The position numbers were made by a program, and so were the translations under genes. A stretch of DNA of 64,000 nucleotides from Gammaproteobacteria bacterium (GTDB taxonomy: Bacteria > Pseudomonadota > Gammaproteobacteria > HK1): assembly GCA_012103455.1 (NCBI GenBank), contig WLWT01000001.1:3355288-3419287 (forward strand), given 5' to 3'. Below are positions 9,938 through 18,437 of this stretch, piece by piece (the first letter of the stretch is position 1; each line of letters opens with the position of its first letter). Under the pieces are notes generated by a model that did not search any database, was not told where the DNA came from, and saw only the letters and a list, made by a program, of their open reading frames with translations.

Positions 9938-10078
9938 GGGCGCCTGATAAAAATAGTCATTGTTTCGTGAGTGCAAGGAAGCACCGCGCGCACAACCGCA
10001 GTGTATAGGTCATACATGAGGATTCGAGCACGGAGTTGACGCCGCAATCGCGGAAAAAGTGCATTTTTAGAGGTGCCC
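9938..10078 (+). mobile_element. MITE copy 3 (141 bp)
   Basis: Same family, with ends GGGCGCC and GGTGCCC and a perfect target duplication TTCA (9934-9937 and 10079-10082). It lies 80 bp downstream of the cupin gene and its A end faces that gene's 3' end, so it drives nothing obvious. Confidence 0.92.
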
Positions 10079-10119
10079 TTCATTAGGCTTCGCGCATTCA
10101 TCAACCGATTGCAACATTT

Positions 10120-10830
10120 GCTCCATGCCTAGGCACCTTTGGATCAGGTGCTCTGGGATACCCTCAACACCTCTCTACCGCCAAGTCAAGGAAACGGTGA
10201 AACAGTACCGCCAAAACCTCTCTGGCGAGAGGCCTATGCTTTGCACACTGCCGATGCCAGGCCTTAGCTGCGCTCAAGAGCGCACGCCGCTTGGGCCGCC
10301 ACCGTAGCACCGTCAAACGCGCACTCGGCCGCAACCGCTGCGCTGAGGGTCGATAGCGCGTCAGTCAAGCCATCCGCCGCACCAACAGGCGCCGTTACAC
10401 ATCCCAAAGGCGCTGGCGCCTGGCCCACTGGCAACTCGACATCATCATGGCTCTGTTGCCTATCCAATGGAGCCCGGAGCAGATTGCGCGCTGGCTGCCT
10501 CAGCACCGCGTGTGTCTGCGTCAGCCATGAGACCCTCTATCGCCTTGTTGGGTACCACAAATGGCACGGCGTTCCACGGCTACAAGGCACTCGCACGACG
10601 CACCGGTGTCGCGTTCTACTTCGCACCTGCGTATCACGCCTAGGAGCGCGGCTTGAACGAGAACACCAATGGTCTGCTCCGACAGTCTCTACCGAGAGGC
10701 GCAAGTAGGGCTCACCTAACCCAGTCAATGTGCGAACACATTGCCAATAGACTCAATCGGCGATCACGGCAATGCCTCAACTACCAAACCCCGAAGCGGG
10801 TTTACCTCAATAATCTTCAACCATCATTTT
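10120..10830 (+). pseudogene. IS30-family transposase remnant
   Basis: Plus-strand fragments match IS30 transposase. LLPIQWSPEQIARWLPQHR followed by VSHETLYRL lies near 10450-10540. After an internal deletion comes GTAFHGYKALARRTG near 10565-10610, then YHA and ERGLNENTNGLLRQSLPRGA near 10635-10705, with a C-terminal LNRRSRQCLNYQTPK near 10750-10795. Frameshifts and stops break the frame. No clean element ends were found. MITE copy 3 lies 42 bp upstream. Confidence 0.78.
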
Positions 10831-10850
10831 GTTGCGGTTTCCACTTGAAG

Positions 10851-11140
10851 TCAGGTACTGCCAACTATTTTGTCTACTTCGTACATAAAGTTATTGTGTT
10901 GAAGAAAAGGGAGGTAATCAAAATCTACAGTTTCCCCTTCTTTCCAGATTACATATCTGCAATTATCAAAATCTTTTAGACTAGCCAAACCTTTTGATAC
11001 CAATGTAGGGACAATAGTTAAGTCCAATACAGTCATATTTGAGAAAGTTAGCCAAACATGAAGCTCAAGGCTTTCATCTGGGCAAAAGCCTTTTGACATT
11101 ATCTTTTTTATCGAGGACTTACTAATTCGGAAAAAAATTA
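10851..11140 (-). pseudogene. Hypothetical cassette gene, 3' part (split by IS630)
   Basis: Continuation of the gene that begins at 12563. This part encodes about 95 residues including MSKGFCPDESLELHVWLTF and ends at 10851. I do not recognise the family. The two halves are separated by the IS630 element at 11141-12210. When the element and one TA duplicate are removed on paper, the halves are one base out of frame and the upstream frame meets TAA at the junction, so the gene is broken even without the insertion. The AT-rich composition and the position below the integron array suggest it is the most distal cassette. Confidence 0.5.
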
Positions 11141-12210
11141 CCCGACATTAATTCAGAATATATCTGACATGCTTTTCATAGAAAAACCGTTTAATTATTT
11201 GCATATTCTGTTGCAGTGAGTGCAACACCGAACGAGCCAAGGCCACCCGTTGCTCCTTTGTAGCCACCACTGTCCGCCCAATCCGTTGGCTTTTTACGTG
11301 ATGCCATACTAGCTCATCAGGATTGAGTTCCGGTGAATACGGCGGTAACCATACTAACGTGAGCTTACCTTGGCTAGTGCGGACAAATTCTTGCACTTTC
11401 TTGGCTCGATGAATTCGATGGCCATCAACAATCAAATAGACCGATCGCTTGGCGTTGTGCAGCAAACGCCTTGGAAAGTCGATAAAAACGCCTGCGGTTA
11501 CCCGTGATTCGCTCACCATAAAACGCAGGTGACCCTTCGGCGAAACGGCTGACAGCCTATTCACGCTAAAGCGCCGACCCGTTTTCGCTACAACCGGCGT
11601 ATCACCCCGTACTCCCCAAGTAGTACCACGATGATAATCCGACCGGATCGTCGATTCGTCGCCAAAATAGACCCGCGCTCGCCGCCTTTTCGCTTCTTGT
11701 TGTACTTCAGGCCAAGTTTCTCTTAACCATACCTTAACCTGAGCAGGGTCTTGCTCGTATGCCTTAAACCCAGGGCGCTGCGCACTCATCCCCCAACGAG
11801 ACAGGCTATTGCCCACCGAACGCTCGCTGACTTCGATGCCAAATTTGTCTTTCAGTCATATCTGAATCATCGAGCGCGTCCACAGGGCATCGTGAAAATC
11901 CAATTGCAACGGATTCGTTTTAACCCGTTCACGTAAGCGATCCGCACATTCATCGGGACACTTTCTTGGGCGACCCGTGATCTTGCCGGTGGACAGCGCC
12001 TGTTCACCACCTCGCTCATACCTGGATAAGCAATCGTCAATGCAAGAACGATGAAATCCGAGGGCTTTAATTACTTTTTCAGGGCTTTCACCCGATAATA
12101 CTTGCGCAACCGCGTGCCTGCGGATGGCTTCTCGCGCGGAATGGGGCAGTGAGCGACCGTCTGTCTTTTTCATAGCATCACTATAACACATTTTATTAAT
12201 TTGTGTCGGG
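11141..12210 (-). mobile_element. IS630-family insertion sequence (1070 bp)
   Basis: Complete element with terminal inverted repeats beginning CCCGACA at both ends (11141 onward, and the complement ending at 12210). The TA target duplication at 11139-11140 and 12211-12212 is the hallmark of IS630/Tc1-mariner transposition. It is inserted in an AT-rich hypothetical gene. Confidence 0.92.
11148..12173 (-). pseudogene. IS630 transposase with in-frame TGA
   Basis: DDE transposase that would be 341 residues from ATG at 12173. The N-terminal part (SAREAIRRHAVAQVLSGESP) holds the paired helix-turn-helix domains and a GRPRK hinge. The C-terminal part holds the catalytic core: YFGDESTIR, VDGHRIHRAK and LPPYSPELNPDELVW supply the D, D and E positions. 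A single in-frame TGA at 11856-11858 splits it; it most likely arose from a TGG Trp codon, since the frame continues without shift on both sides. Otherwise the gene looks recent and well preserved. Confidence 0.88.
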
Positions 12211-12212
12211 TA

Positions 12213-12563
12213 ATCTTTTGCCGAAGTAGTAGATACTTGATAAAGCTCTCTATTTTTATACTTTACGTTTCCAATGGTTATCGCAACGGGAGCTAATTCA
12301 CCTATTTTTTGAAACATCCAGTTTTCATAAAATTGTTGTGACACACTATGGCATAAGTTTGCAAGATTTTCGGGAGAGTTTTGTATAAAACCCCTCGCGG
12401 CCTGACCGAGATATTGATCTAAAAACTTCTTTAGCTCTTCATCCAGTAGATTGTTCTTTATTCCACGAGTAACTTCTTCATAGTCTAGATTTGCTCTCTT
12501 TTGTTCTTTATCGAATTTCTCTAGAAACTTCACTGAGTCAACAAATTTTTTTAAATAACTCAT
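12213..12563 (-). pseudogene. Hypothetical cassette gene, 5' part (split by IS630)
   Basis: Encodes about 117 residues from ATG at 12563 (MSYLKKFVDSVKFLEKFDKE onward), largely charged and helical. It runs without a stop into IS630 sequence, giving a misleading 235-residue chimeric frame. The rest of the gene is at 10851-11140. No domain was recognised. Just upstream on the minus strand is CCGTTATGC, similar to the right half of an attC site, which would make this an integron cassette. Confidence 0.5.
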
Positions 12564-12569
12564 ACCTTA

Positions 12570-12940
12570 ATCCATGATGATGCATAACGGTGGGCTTGAG
12601 CGGCTGGGGCACTCGCCGAGTAGGCGGAGCCCGTTACCGGGCTCCGCCCCTGTAAAGAACCGTACGTGATAGTTTCCCATCATAGGGCTCAAGCCTTTCA
12701 AAACGCCCTCGCGCACGCCGGCCACAACGTCTATGGCCTTTGCGTCTATGGCCTTTGCCATTCGAACCTGAAGACGGTGCACACCTCGCTCCATCTGGCG
12801 CCAATCGGCGCCCTCGCAATCGAGTTGCGTGAGTTGGGGCCGTGCCCGCCTCACACCAAGTGCCGCTCCTATCCATCCGTCCCATTGACCCTCGGTCATG
12901 GTGCGTCTCGCAATGAAACACCCGCCGCACGTCCGCACAC
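12570..12940 (-). pseudogene. Group II intron remnant (RT N-terminus fused to domain V)
   Basis: On the minus strand, a short reverse-transcriptase N-terminal stretch (WRQMERGVHRLQVRMAKA, about 12755-12815) is followed almost at once by a group II intron domain V-like hairpin near 12650-12695. Its strands are GAGCCCTATGAT and the complementary CACGTACGGTTC around a GGGAAAC turn. Nearly all of the RT gene is deleted between them. A 15-bp tandem duplication (GTCTATGGCCTTTGC, plus strand) sits at 12729-12758. The domain V type differs from the two group IIC introns that follow. Confidence 0.65.
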
Positions 12941-12944
12941 TTTC

Positions 12945-13162
12945 GTGTCAGGCAATCCAACCCCTATCCAACACAGTACATGCTGGCTTTTGCTTCTTCC
13001 GGCCTCCTGGCCTGCACTGGGATTGGCGTACCTGAAACAACAAGGCATGTTCTCGCTACGGGACGGCTGGATTGCCTGTCATCACGGTGGATTAAACGCC
13101 CTGCGCGCAGCCGCATGCAGGGTGTTGTGGGGGCTGGAGCTTAGAGACCTCCGGCTACCCGA
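12945..13162 (+). pseudogene. Group IIC intron 3' end (plus strand)
   Basis: The 3' end of a class C group II intron on the plus strand. A reverse-transcriptase C-terminal stretch (LAYLKQQGMFSLRDGWIACH, about 13027-13085) is followed by domain V (GCCCTGCGCGCAGCCGCATG onward, from 13097), a domain VI-like stem and the 3' terminus CTACCCGATT at about 13162. The next bases AGGCC match the right half of an attC core (GTTAGGC), which fits the IIC-attC introns known to insert at that base. The 5' portion is missing. Confidence 0.75.
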
Positions 13163-13423
13163 TTAGGCCGCCGACTCACGCTCCACTTCCCAGCCCGGAA
13201 ATACGAGAACGGCGGGATGGACGCGGAGCACCCTTGCCAGGACCTTCGCTCTCTCTACTCCCAAATTCACTCGTCCGCGCTCCAATGCAGAGATTGCTGA
13301 TTGTGGAATACCGGACAATTCTGCCAAGTCATTCTGGCTTAGGTCCTGGAGTTCTCGCACGATTCGAAGGGAATCGCCGACCGAGACATCGACTCTACGT
13401 CGAGCTTTTCTGTACTGGCTCAT
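13163..13423 (-). CDS. XRE-family antitoxin (HigA-like)
   Basis: An 86-residue helix-turn-helix protein. SLRIVRELQDLSQNDLAELS followed by GIPQSAISALERGRVNLGV forms a classic XRE DNA-binding domain at about residues 16-65. It starts 1 nt after the stop of the RelE-type toxin, giving the toxin-first order of higBA modules. It should bind and neutralise the toxin and repress the operon. Its GCC TAA end overlaps the left core of an attC site, now occupied by the plus-strand group IIC intron, which marks the pair as an integron cassette. Confidence 0.85.
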   Translation of the reverse strand: MSQYRKARRRVDVSVGDSLRIVRELQDLSQNDLAELSGIPQSAISALERGRVNLGVERAKVLARVLRVHPAVLVFPGWEVERESAA

Positions 13424-13424
13424 A

Positions 13425-13706
13425 TCACCTACGCCTGTAGTCGTGTGCCGTAACCGACACCACCTCTACTCGCACGACATCCCGTTCGACTCGATAGATG
13501 ACGCGATACTGCTGGTTGAGTCGCGATGACCGATGGCCCTTCCATTCGCCCCGCAGGGCCTCATCGTTGAATCCGCGGATGTGCCGAATCCCCTCCGGAC
13601 CTGAAACCGAAACGATCTCTTTCCACACTTCGTACCGCTGCAATAGTAGCAACGGCAGTTTCGCAAGCTGTCGCTCGATGCGCCTATGCTCGTAGATTGC
13701 CCACAC
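13425..13706 (-). CDS. RelE/HigB-family toxin
   Basis: A 93-residue protein with RelE/ParE-superfamily features: an N-terminal helix pair (RRIERQLAKLPLLLLQRYEV), a basic GEWKGHRSSRLNQQYRVIYR strand region and the C-terminal VEVVSVTAHDYRR. By analogy with HigB it would be a ribosome-dependent mRNA interferase. The start is GTG at 13706. The antitoxin follows after 1 nt. A perfect 7-bp-arm palindrome 12 bp upstream is a candidate operator. As an integron cassette it would tend to stabilise the array against loss. Confidence 0.85.
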   Translation of the reverse strand: MWAIYEHRRIERQLAKLPLLLLQRYEVWKEIVSVSGPEGIRHIRGFNDEALRGEWKGHRSSRLNQQYRVIYRVERDVVRVEVVSVTAHDYRRR

Positions 13707-13717
13707 AGGGCAATTCT

Positions 13718-13737
13718 ACATACCTTTTATGGTATGT
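13718..13737 (-). promoter_or_regulatory. Candidate operator of the toxin-antitoxin cassette
   Basis: Perfect inverted repeat ACATACC-N6-GGTATGT directly upstream of the toxin start. Such palindromes are the usual binding sites of XRE antitoxins. No clear -10/-35 pair is separable from it. Confidence 0.55.
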
Positions 13738-13778
13738 CCAATCGCGAAGAGTGCCTTTGTCAGCCCGTAGAGGCCTAA

Positions 13779-15110
13779 TCGGGATAGGAGGATGCCTCAC
13801 GACCTCCCTCCGCCCACACCACCGGGCCTACGCAGCCCGTACCACGGCGGTCGGATGTGTAAATGCGCTCACCGTTTTGCCCACTCCGGCCAACCCAAGT
13901 GCCTGTAGTATCGGTTAGGAAGCGCAGGGCGCAAAGCCGCACTGGCACTGATTCGCCAAGGACCCTGCGCGGACTTCGCCCTATTCCACGCCAGTGGGCG
14001 CTCTACGCCAAACCTACGCAGCGCACCATAGCCGCGCCTAGCCCATTGCTTCCATTGATAAGTGCGCCATCTCCGCCCGGTCCACTGGTCCAAATCACGC
14101 CGAGGGCTCAGCCCCTCAGCGAGGCCGAAGTCCGCTTTCCCTCCAAGCAGGGTCTGTCTCAGCGCTGCACTGATTCGACCAATGGTGTGGCCTCGGGTCC
14201 GGCGGCTCACCTCACCCACTCGCTGCTTTAGCCGGGCGAAGCACTGCCCCGCGACCTTCAGCCGGTCACCGCGCTTATGCGTGAAGGTGAACCCCAGGCA
14301 CGTGCGTTCCCAGGGTCTCGCTAACGCACTCTTCCGTGTATTGACTGTGAGCCGCAGTGAGTCTTCGATAAAGCGCGTTCGCCAAGCCATGGCTCGTTCA
14401 CCGGCCCGCTGACTTTTGACATCGATTTGAACGTCGGCGGCGTAGCGAACGAAACGGGGACCTCGGCGCTCTAGCGCCCAATCGAAGTCGTCGAGGACCA
14501 TGTGGGCCAGCACCGGCGACCGCGCTCCGCCTGGCGCCACACCTTGATCACTGCGCTGACGCGTGCCACCGACTTCGACTCCAACGCGTAGCAAACGGTT
14601 GAGTGTCTTGAGCACCCCCTATCTTCAATGCGCCGCTTGAGCGTGGCCATCATACGGTCGTGATGAACGGGTCGAAGAACGACGACCCATCACAATCCAC
14701 CACCCAGCGACCGCCCTCGCGCACCTCGCTTTGCGATGGACGCAACGCTTGATGGGCACTTCGACCGCGACCGAATCCATCACTTCAATCATCGAACACC
14801 GTCTCCCACTCGCGCTGAAGTACCTGAGCGATAGCGTGTTGGATAAAACCGTCTAACACGGTTGGGATCCCCAGCCCATGCACCCCACCAGCGGCCTTCG
14901 CTATCTCCACTCCACGCACCGGCTGCGATTGGTACCGTCCTGCCAGCCACTGAGTCTTCAGACTCGGCCAATGGCTTTTGAGATCATCAGCTAACGCCTC
15001 AACGCTCCTACCATCAAGGCCAAGGGCGCCGCGATGGCGTTGAACTTGACGCAGCGCCGCGATGAGAGGGTCCCCCCTCAATACCGCCGCCATCGCCGGT
15101 CATGGCAACT
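13779..15110 (-). pseudogene. Group IIC (attC-type) intron with broken reverse transcriptase
   Basis: Minus-strand group II intron. The RT N-terminus (residues VQRHRGALGLDGRSVEALAD and VHGLGIPTVLDGFIQHAIAQ) is at 14785-15093. The middle is frameshifted (about 14620-14785), and the RT C-terminus is at 13869-14615. The catalytic YADD box reads YAADV, so it is inactive even without the frameshifts. After the RT stop comes domain V (ACCGCCGTGGTACGGGCTGC, complementary arm CCCGGTGGTGT) and the 3' end CCTATCCCGATT at about 13779, followed by AGGCC. That junction matches insertion in an attC core. The 5' end was not delimited; a 16-bp tandem duplication lies at 15142-15172. Confidence 0.8.
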
Positions 15111-15169
15111 CCGAGCGTTCGCGTCAACGCCGGCCACCGATGGGTTCATCTTGCCAGGGGTTCATCTTG

Positions 15170-15231
15170 CCGCGTACGCGGCTCCATTCGCGCAGCGATT
15201 GGGCCAGTCCGTCTCGATGCCATTGTTGGAC
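15170..15231 (-). other. Partial attC site downstream of SEC-C cassette
   Basis: On the minus strand GTCCAAC (15225-15231) fits the RYYYAAC left core and lies 23 bp after the SEC-C gene's stop. The right core is not seen beside it. The group IIC intron occupies the following sequence and its downstream junction carries the missing TTAGGC half. Confidence 0.5.
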
Positions 15232-15253
15232 ATTTCCTACGATCCGATTTGAC

Positions 15254-16353
15254 TCAGAGCCTTTCGATGCACTTCAGACTCCAGTCGATCAATCGGGTGG
15301 AGGTGTCGTACTTCGGCGGCTCATAGTACGGATTACCGTTGGCCGCAAGCTTCCTGACGAACCGCTGGTCCGCATCGGGTAGCGTCTCCCACCAGTTTAG
15401 CGAGAAGTAGGCATTCTCGCAGTGCGCGAAAAAGAACTGGGGAAGAAAGGCTTCAAGCCACATACTTGAGCTGCCTAGGAGCGGCTCCAGATATTGTCGA
15501 GGTGGGTCCGCGTCGGCCTCATGCATGAATACGACAGAGCATTCTGGCTCGTGCACATCGATTCCGAACGGCAACCAAGCAATCTTGACGGTTGGGTCGT
15601 GCAGCGTCTGAAGCGCATTGCCCTGGACGGTTCGATTCGGCGTGATGGCCCCTGTTGCTACGACGGTCGGTTTCCCGGTGATCTGAATTCGAACGGCTTC
15701 GAACAGGCTTAGATCGCCCGAGAGGAGACACGTGTCCATGCGGTCCTTTAGGCGTGCGGCGTCGCGCAGACCCTTCCGCATTCCAGCGTCCTGGATATGA
15801 AGTGCGCGTTGGACGTATTGCTGAGCGGTTCGATCAGCACCCCGGTCGATCAATTCCGAAAGCGTCTCCTTCATCCTTATAGCGCGTTCCTTCTGAAACA
15901 CTTCCCAGCACACTGCGCGATAGGCGATCAGGAAGATCTGCTCTTTGCTTCCGATGAACGGGGATTTCTCCAGCGCCCCGAAAGTACTGTCATCATGATA
16001 CGAGCAAAAGGCATTGAAAACAGACGCCTTTTTCCACCCTCGACTGTGAACTTTGATGTCGCCTTCATCGATCGGTGTGAACGGATAGAACGTTCCAATA
16101 TGGTTCTCATCCGAACCGACAACTCTCAGAACTCGGCTTCTTTGGAGGGTGTGTGCCGCGGCAACCTTAGTGCACTTGTCTTGCGATGCCTCGGGGTGCA
16201 TGCATCGAGCGAAGGCCGCGGCCCGAGCAGCCTCGTTGCGGACCGCTCCGAACGGAAGCGGGACCTCTTCACCTCGTCGCAGGTGACAATACTTGAACTT
16301 TCGCCCCGAGCCACACCAGCAAGGGTCATTCCGGCCCCGCGCTTGCGCGTCAC
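15254..16353 (-). pseudogene. SEC-C motif protein, frameshifted near its start
   Basis: The last ~315 residues are open from 16201 to 15254. The same frame extends upstream to about 16340 and there encodes a zinc-binding SEC-C motif (NDPCWCGSGRKFKYCHLRR), but this frame has no start codon before a TAG. A GTG at 16353 begins VTRKRGAG in another frame. Removing two bases from the GGGG run near 16331 would give VTRKRGRNDPCWCGSGRKF, a normal SEC-C start. So the gene is frameshifted by two bases or translated from an unusual start. SEC-C motifs are zinc modules on many proteins; the C-terminal domain here is unrecognised. It lies between attC sites, as a cassette. Confidence 0.65.
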
Positions 16354-16361
16354 CCTATGAC

Positions 16362-16418
16362 GTCCAACGATTGGGCTCAGCGGCGAGGTTACGAGTCCGC
16401 TGGAGCCCGTTGTTAGGC
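16362..16418 (-). other. attC site (integron recombination site)
   Basis: On the minus strand it reads GCCTAAC at the left (RYYYAAC) and GTTGGAC at the right (GTTRRRY). The inner arms GGGCTCCAGC and GCTGAGCCC pair with a bulged base, the extrahelical feature typical of attC. It overlaps the YgiT-type antitoxin stop codon. Confidence 0.85.
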
Positions 16419-16676
16419 TTGCTGAAGGTCTAGGAAATGCTCAACAGGAATGTGAACCTCTTGACTCGCTTTTTGCCCTTCGAAATGGATCTCATTGAAT
16501 TTTTTCTCAATATTTCTCAAGACGTGTCCTGCAAAATATTGCTCGCCACAATAAGCACACTGAAGACATGGGACATCATTCACAATAAGAAATTTATCAT
16601 CGTGTCGGTAAATATACTGTGTTTGCGAAGGTTGGAGATGTTTATGACCACAGAAAACACAACCTCTATTCATCAT
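16413..16676 (-). CDS. YgiT-type zinc finger antitoxin
   Basis: An 87-residue protein with two CxxC pairs (CVFCGH and CAYCGEQY), as in the N-terminal zinc domain of MqsA/YgiT, followed by a short basic tail without the MqsA helix-turn-helix. Together with the preceding DUF4258 gene, which it overlaps by 4 bp (ATGA), it forms a well-known toxin-antitoxin-like pairing. The stop codon lies within the attC site, so both genes form one integron cassette. Confidence 0.82.
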   Translation of the reverse strand: MMNRGCVFCGHKHLQPSQTQYIYRHDDKFLIVNDVPCLQCAYCGEQYFAGHVLRNIEKKFNEIHFEGQKASQEVHIPVEHFLDLQQA

Positions 16677-16981
16677 GAACCTCGTTCGAACGGGTTTTTG
16701 AATTTTGGAGATGTCGGGATATAGACGGTAACGATGGCAACGCGGCCTTCAATTTCGCCGCACACAATATGCAGCGGTTTGCCACTCTCCGTGAAGCCGA
16801 CTACCAAGCAACCTTCCCCTCTACCTGTATCTTCATACTGTTCAAGGATTCTCCCCGTGCGCAAGGCTTCTTCTACCTCGGAAACGGTCAAGTTGTCATT
16901 TTGTCGCTCTTGGTCGCCATGTCTCGAAAAGTAATATTCGCCCCCCTCGACTTTGGTCTGTATCCAAACTATATCAAACAT
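16673..16981 (-). CDS. DUF4258 protein, putative RelE-like toxin
   Basis: A 102-residue protein matching DUF4258. YYFSRHGDQERQNDNLTVSE gives the conserved S.HG..R motif, followed by GRILEQYEDTGRGEGCLVVG, LHIVCGEIEGRVAIVTVYIP and the terminal PKFKNPFERG. DUF4258 proteins paired with YgiT-type zinc fingers are annotated as toxins of type II modules; mechanism unproven. It is translationally coupled to the zinc-finger gene. Confidence 0.8.
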   Translation of the reverse strand: MFDIVWIQTKVEGGEYYFSRHGDQERQNDNLTVSEVEEALRTGRILEQYEDTGRGEGCLVVGFTESGKPLHIVCGEIEGRVAIVTVYIPTSPKFKNPFERGS

Positions 16982-17010
16982 GGCTTGAGTATCTTATAAT
17001 AATTTTCGAA

Positions 17011-17054
17011 GCCTATCAGCCGGCGTCAAGCGCGTCTGGAAATCATTGTTAGGC
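17011..17054 (-). other. attC site
   Basis: On the minus strand it runs from GCCTAAC (17048-17054) to GATAGGC (17011-17017, one mismatch to GTTRRRY). It is 44 bp long and lies between coq7 and the toxin-antitoxin cassette, in the orientation expected for minus-strand cassettes. Confidence 0.72.
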
Positions 17055-17055
17055 G

Positions 17056-17601
17056 CTAAAGCCTCATACCCAGCCATATCACGCTCTCTGTGCAAAACTT
17101 AATTATCTTCACAAACGGCTTATAGAAAATGCAGTTTGTGGACGCCCTTAAACCTTCCTGGTGGTGCTCCATTTCATCTCGAACGATGGCTTCCACTGCT
17201 TTTACGGCCTCAGCGTCTCCAATTTCTTTAAGGGCAATAATTTGCTCCTCTAAATGACGAAGCACTACTGTCTCAACCGCTGCAGTGCACGCAAGGACCG
17301 AATCACGACCGAGCAGACCACTAATAAATCCAAGACTGTAACCGCCAATGCCGCACAAGTAATAACTACGGCAACGTCTTACATTTCTCCGTTCCAGCTC
17401 TTTCCGGAAAATTTCCAGGTGTTTTTTCTCGTGCGCTAAAAAGTCTTTGAGGGTATCGGTATATCGCACTCGGAATATTGTTCCAATAAGAATTTGCGCG
17501 CAGTAAATATTTACCGCGCCAAACTCGCCTGCGTGATTTACTTTCAGAATCCTGCCGGCGGTTCCGATCTCTCCATCAGGTCTTTCAGTCGTCAGTTCCA
17601 T
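17056..17601 (-). CDS. coq7: COQ7-family diiron hydroxylase (cassette-borne)
   Basis: A 181-residue protein of the COQ7/CLK-1 family, which hydroxylates demethoxyubiquinone in ubiquinone synthesis at the inner membrane. All diiron ligand motifs are present: NHAGEFGAVNIY (first Glu), LAHEKKHLEIF (Glu and His), CTAAVETVVLRHLEEQ (two Glu) and RDEMEHHQEG (Glu, His). A hydrophobic GGYSLGFISGLLG segment matches the membrane-associated helix. What is odd is the setting: it lies between two attC sites (17011-17054 and 17611-17657) in an integron array with no other ubiquinone genes. It may supply an accessory or alternative quinone hydroxylase. The ATG at 17601 follows the attC core by 9 bp. Confidence 0.88.
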   Translation of the reverse strand: MELTTERPDGEIGTAGRILKVNHAGEFGAVNIYCAQILIGTIFRVRYTDTLKDFLAHEKKHLEIFRKELERRNVRRCRSYYLCGIGGYSLGFISGLLGRDSVLACTAAVETVVLRHLEEQIIALKEIGDAEAVKAVEAIVRDEMEHHQEGLRASTNCIFYKPFVKIIKFCTESVIWLGMRL

Positions 17602-17610
17602 GGAAATAGC

Positions 17611-17657
17611 GCCTAACGCCCACGGTCAAGCGGTCGCTCTGGAACGTGATGTTAGGC
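17611..17657 (-). other. attC site
   Basis: On the minus strand GCCTAAC (17651-17657) and GTTAGGC (17611-17617) match both consensus cores perfectly. Inner arms such as CACGTTCCAGAGCGACCG and CGGTCGCTTGACCGTG pair imperfectly, and the total length is 47 bp. Confidence 0.87.
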
Positions 17658-17736
17658 ATCGATAGTCGGACCGTCATAATGTCTCGATATCATGTCAATG
17701 AGTTGCTCAAGTGACTCATAGACTAGTCTCCGGGAG

Positions 17737-18354
17737 TCAGAGTACGTATCCGGCGCCAACGTCTAGCTGACTTCCAGACATTCGGACGTCACACACGTTC
17801 TCGATGTTCTTCTTCAACGCTGCGGTTTGTTCCTTTGCTGCATCCATGTAGTTTCCATTCCTATGCGCACAGGCGTCCCGAACAACATTCAGTACTTGTA
17901 GAGCTTGCACTACGCTAGGTGACCACGGAATGGGGATGCCTAAGACATCCGAATAGTACCGGCGTACTTGTTGGACGTAATTGTCGGCTCGAATCTGCCT
18001 CAGCTTCAGAGCTTTGGACTCTCGGTTCGTCACGTAACGGGTGAGATCAAACACGGTGTGCTCAAAGAGTCCCCACAGCAGCAGAATTGCAGATATCCGC
18101 GCGTAATGAGGGATGTGATCTTCGGCCAGTGCATCGAGCCCTGCCAGTTCTTGAGCATGCTCTTCTGCGAAGAGCTTATCGGACTGGAGTTCCAACTCGC
18201 GCGTTTTTCTCAGGCGATACTGTGCTCCAGCATGGGCAGCGGACTCTTCAAGGCTGTCCAGATACGCGCTCAAAGCCCGGGAATGGTAGCCGAACGAGAT
18301 ACCGGGGAAGCTCATATCGAGCTTCATCAGCTTGTCGATGGCGTTCTGGTCCAT
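17737..18354 (-). CDS. HEPN-like cassette protein
   Basis: A 205-residue, mostly helical cytoplasmic protein. Near the C-terminus VVRDACAHRNGN has the R-x4-H core of HEPN RNase-type domains, and the preceding helices (ISAILLLWGLFEHTVFDLTR) match the RiboL-PSP/MAE_28990-like HEPN pattern. HEPN proteins commonly act in RNA-targeting defence or toxin systems; a role here is inferred only from that motif. No partner nucleotidyltransferase is adjacent. It lies between attC sites as a cassette, and the gap of 80 bp from its stop to the attC is unusually long. Confidence 0.6.
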   Translation of the reverse strand: MDQNAIDKLMKLDMSFPGISFGYHSRALSAYLDSLEESAAHAGAQYRLRKTRELELQSDKLFAEEHAQELAGLDALAEDHIPHYARISAILLLWGLFEHTVFDLTRYVTNRESKALKLRQIRADNYVQQVRRYYSDVLGIPIPWSPSVVQALQVLNVVRDACAHRNGNYMDAAKEQTAALKKNIENVCDVRMSGSQLDVGAGYVL

Positions 18355-18361
18355 GCTCAGT

Positions 18362-18437
18362 GCCTAACGCCATGCATAACCGGCCGAAAGGAGCGCGTAG
18401 CGCTTCTTGAGGTCCGCGTTCATGCACTTGTTAGCGC
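18362..18437 (-). other. attC site
   Basis: On the minus strand the left core is CGCTAAC (one mismatch to RYYYAAC) at 18430-18436 and the right core is GTTAGGC at 18362-18368. The outer arms pair strongly: GTGCATGAACGC with GCATGGCG/GTTATGCATGG. It is 76 bp long with a larger central loop than the other sites. Confidence 0.75.

Noticed and set aside
11856..12563. A 235-residue minus-strand reading frame
   Set aside because: It is a chimera of the interrupted host gene and the IS630 transposase N-terminus created by the insertion.
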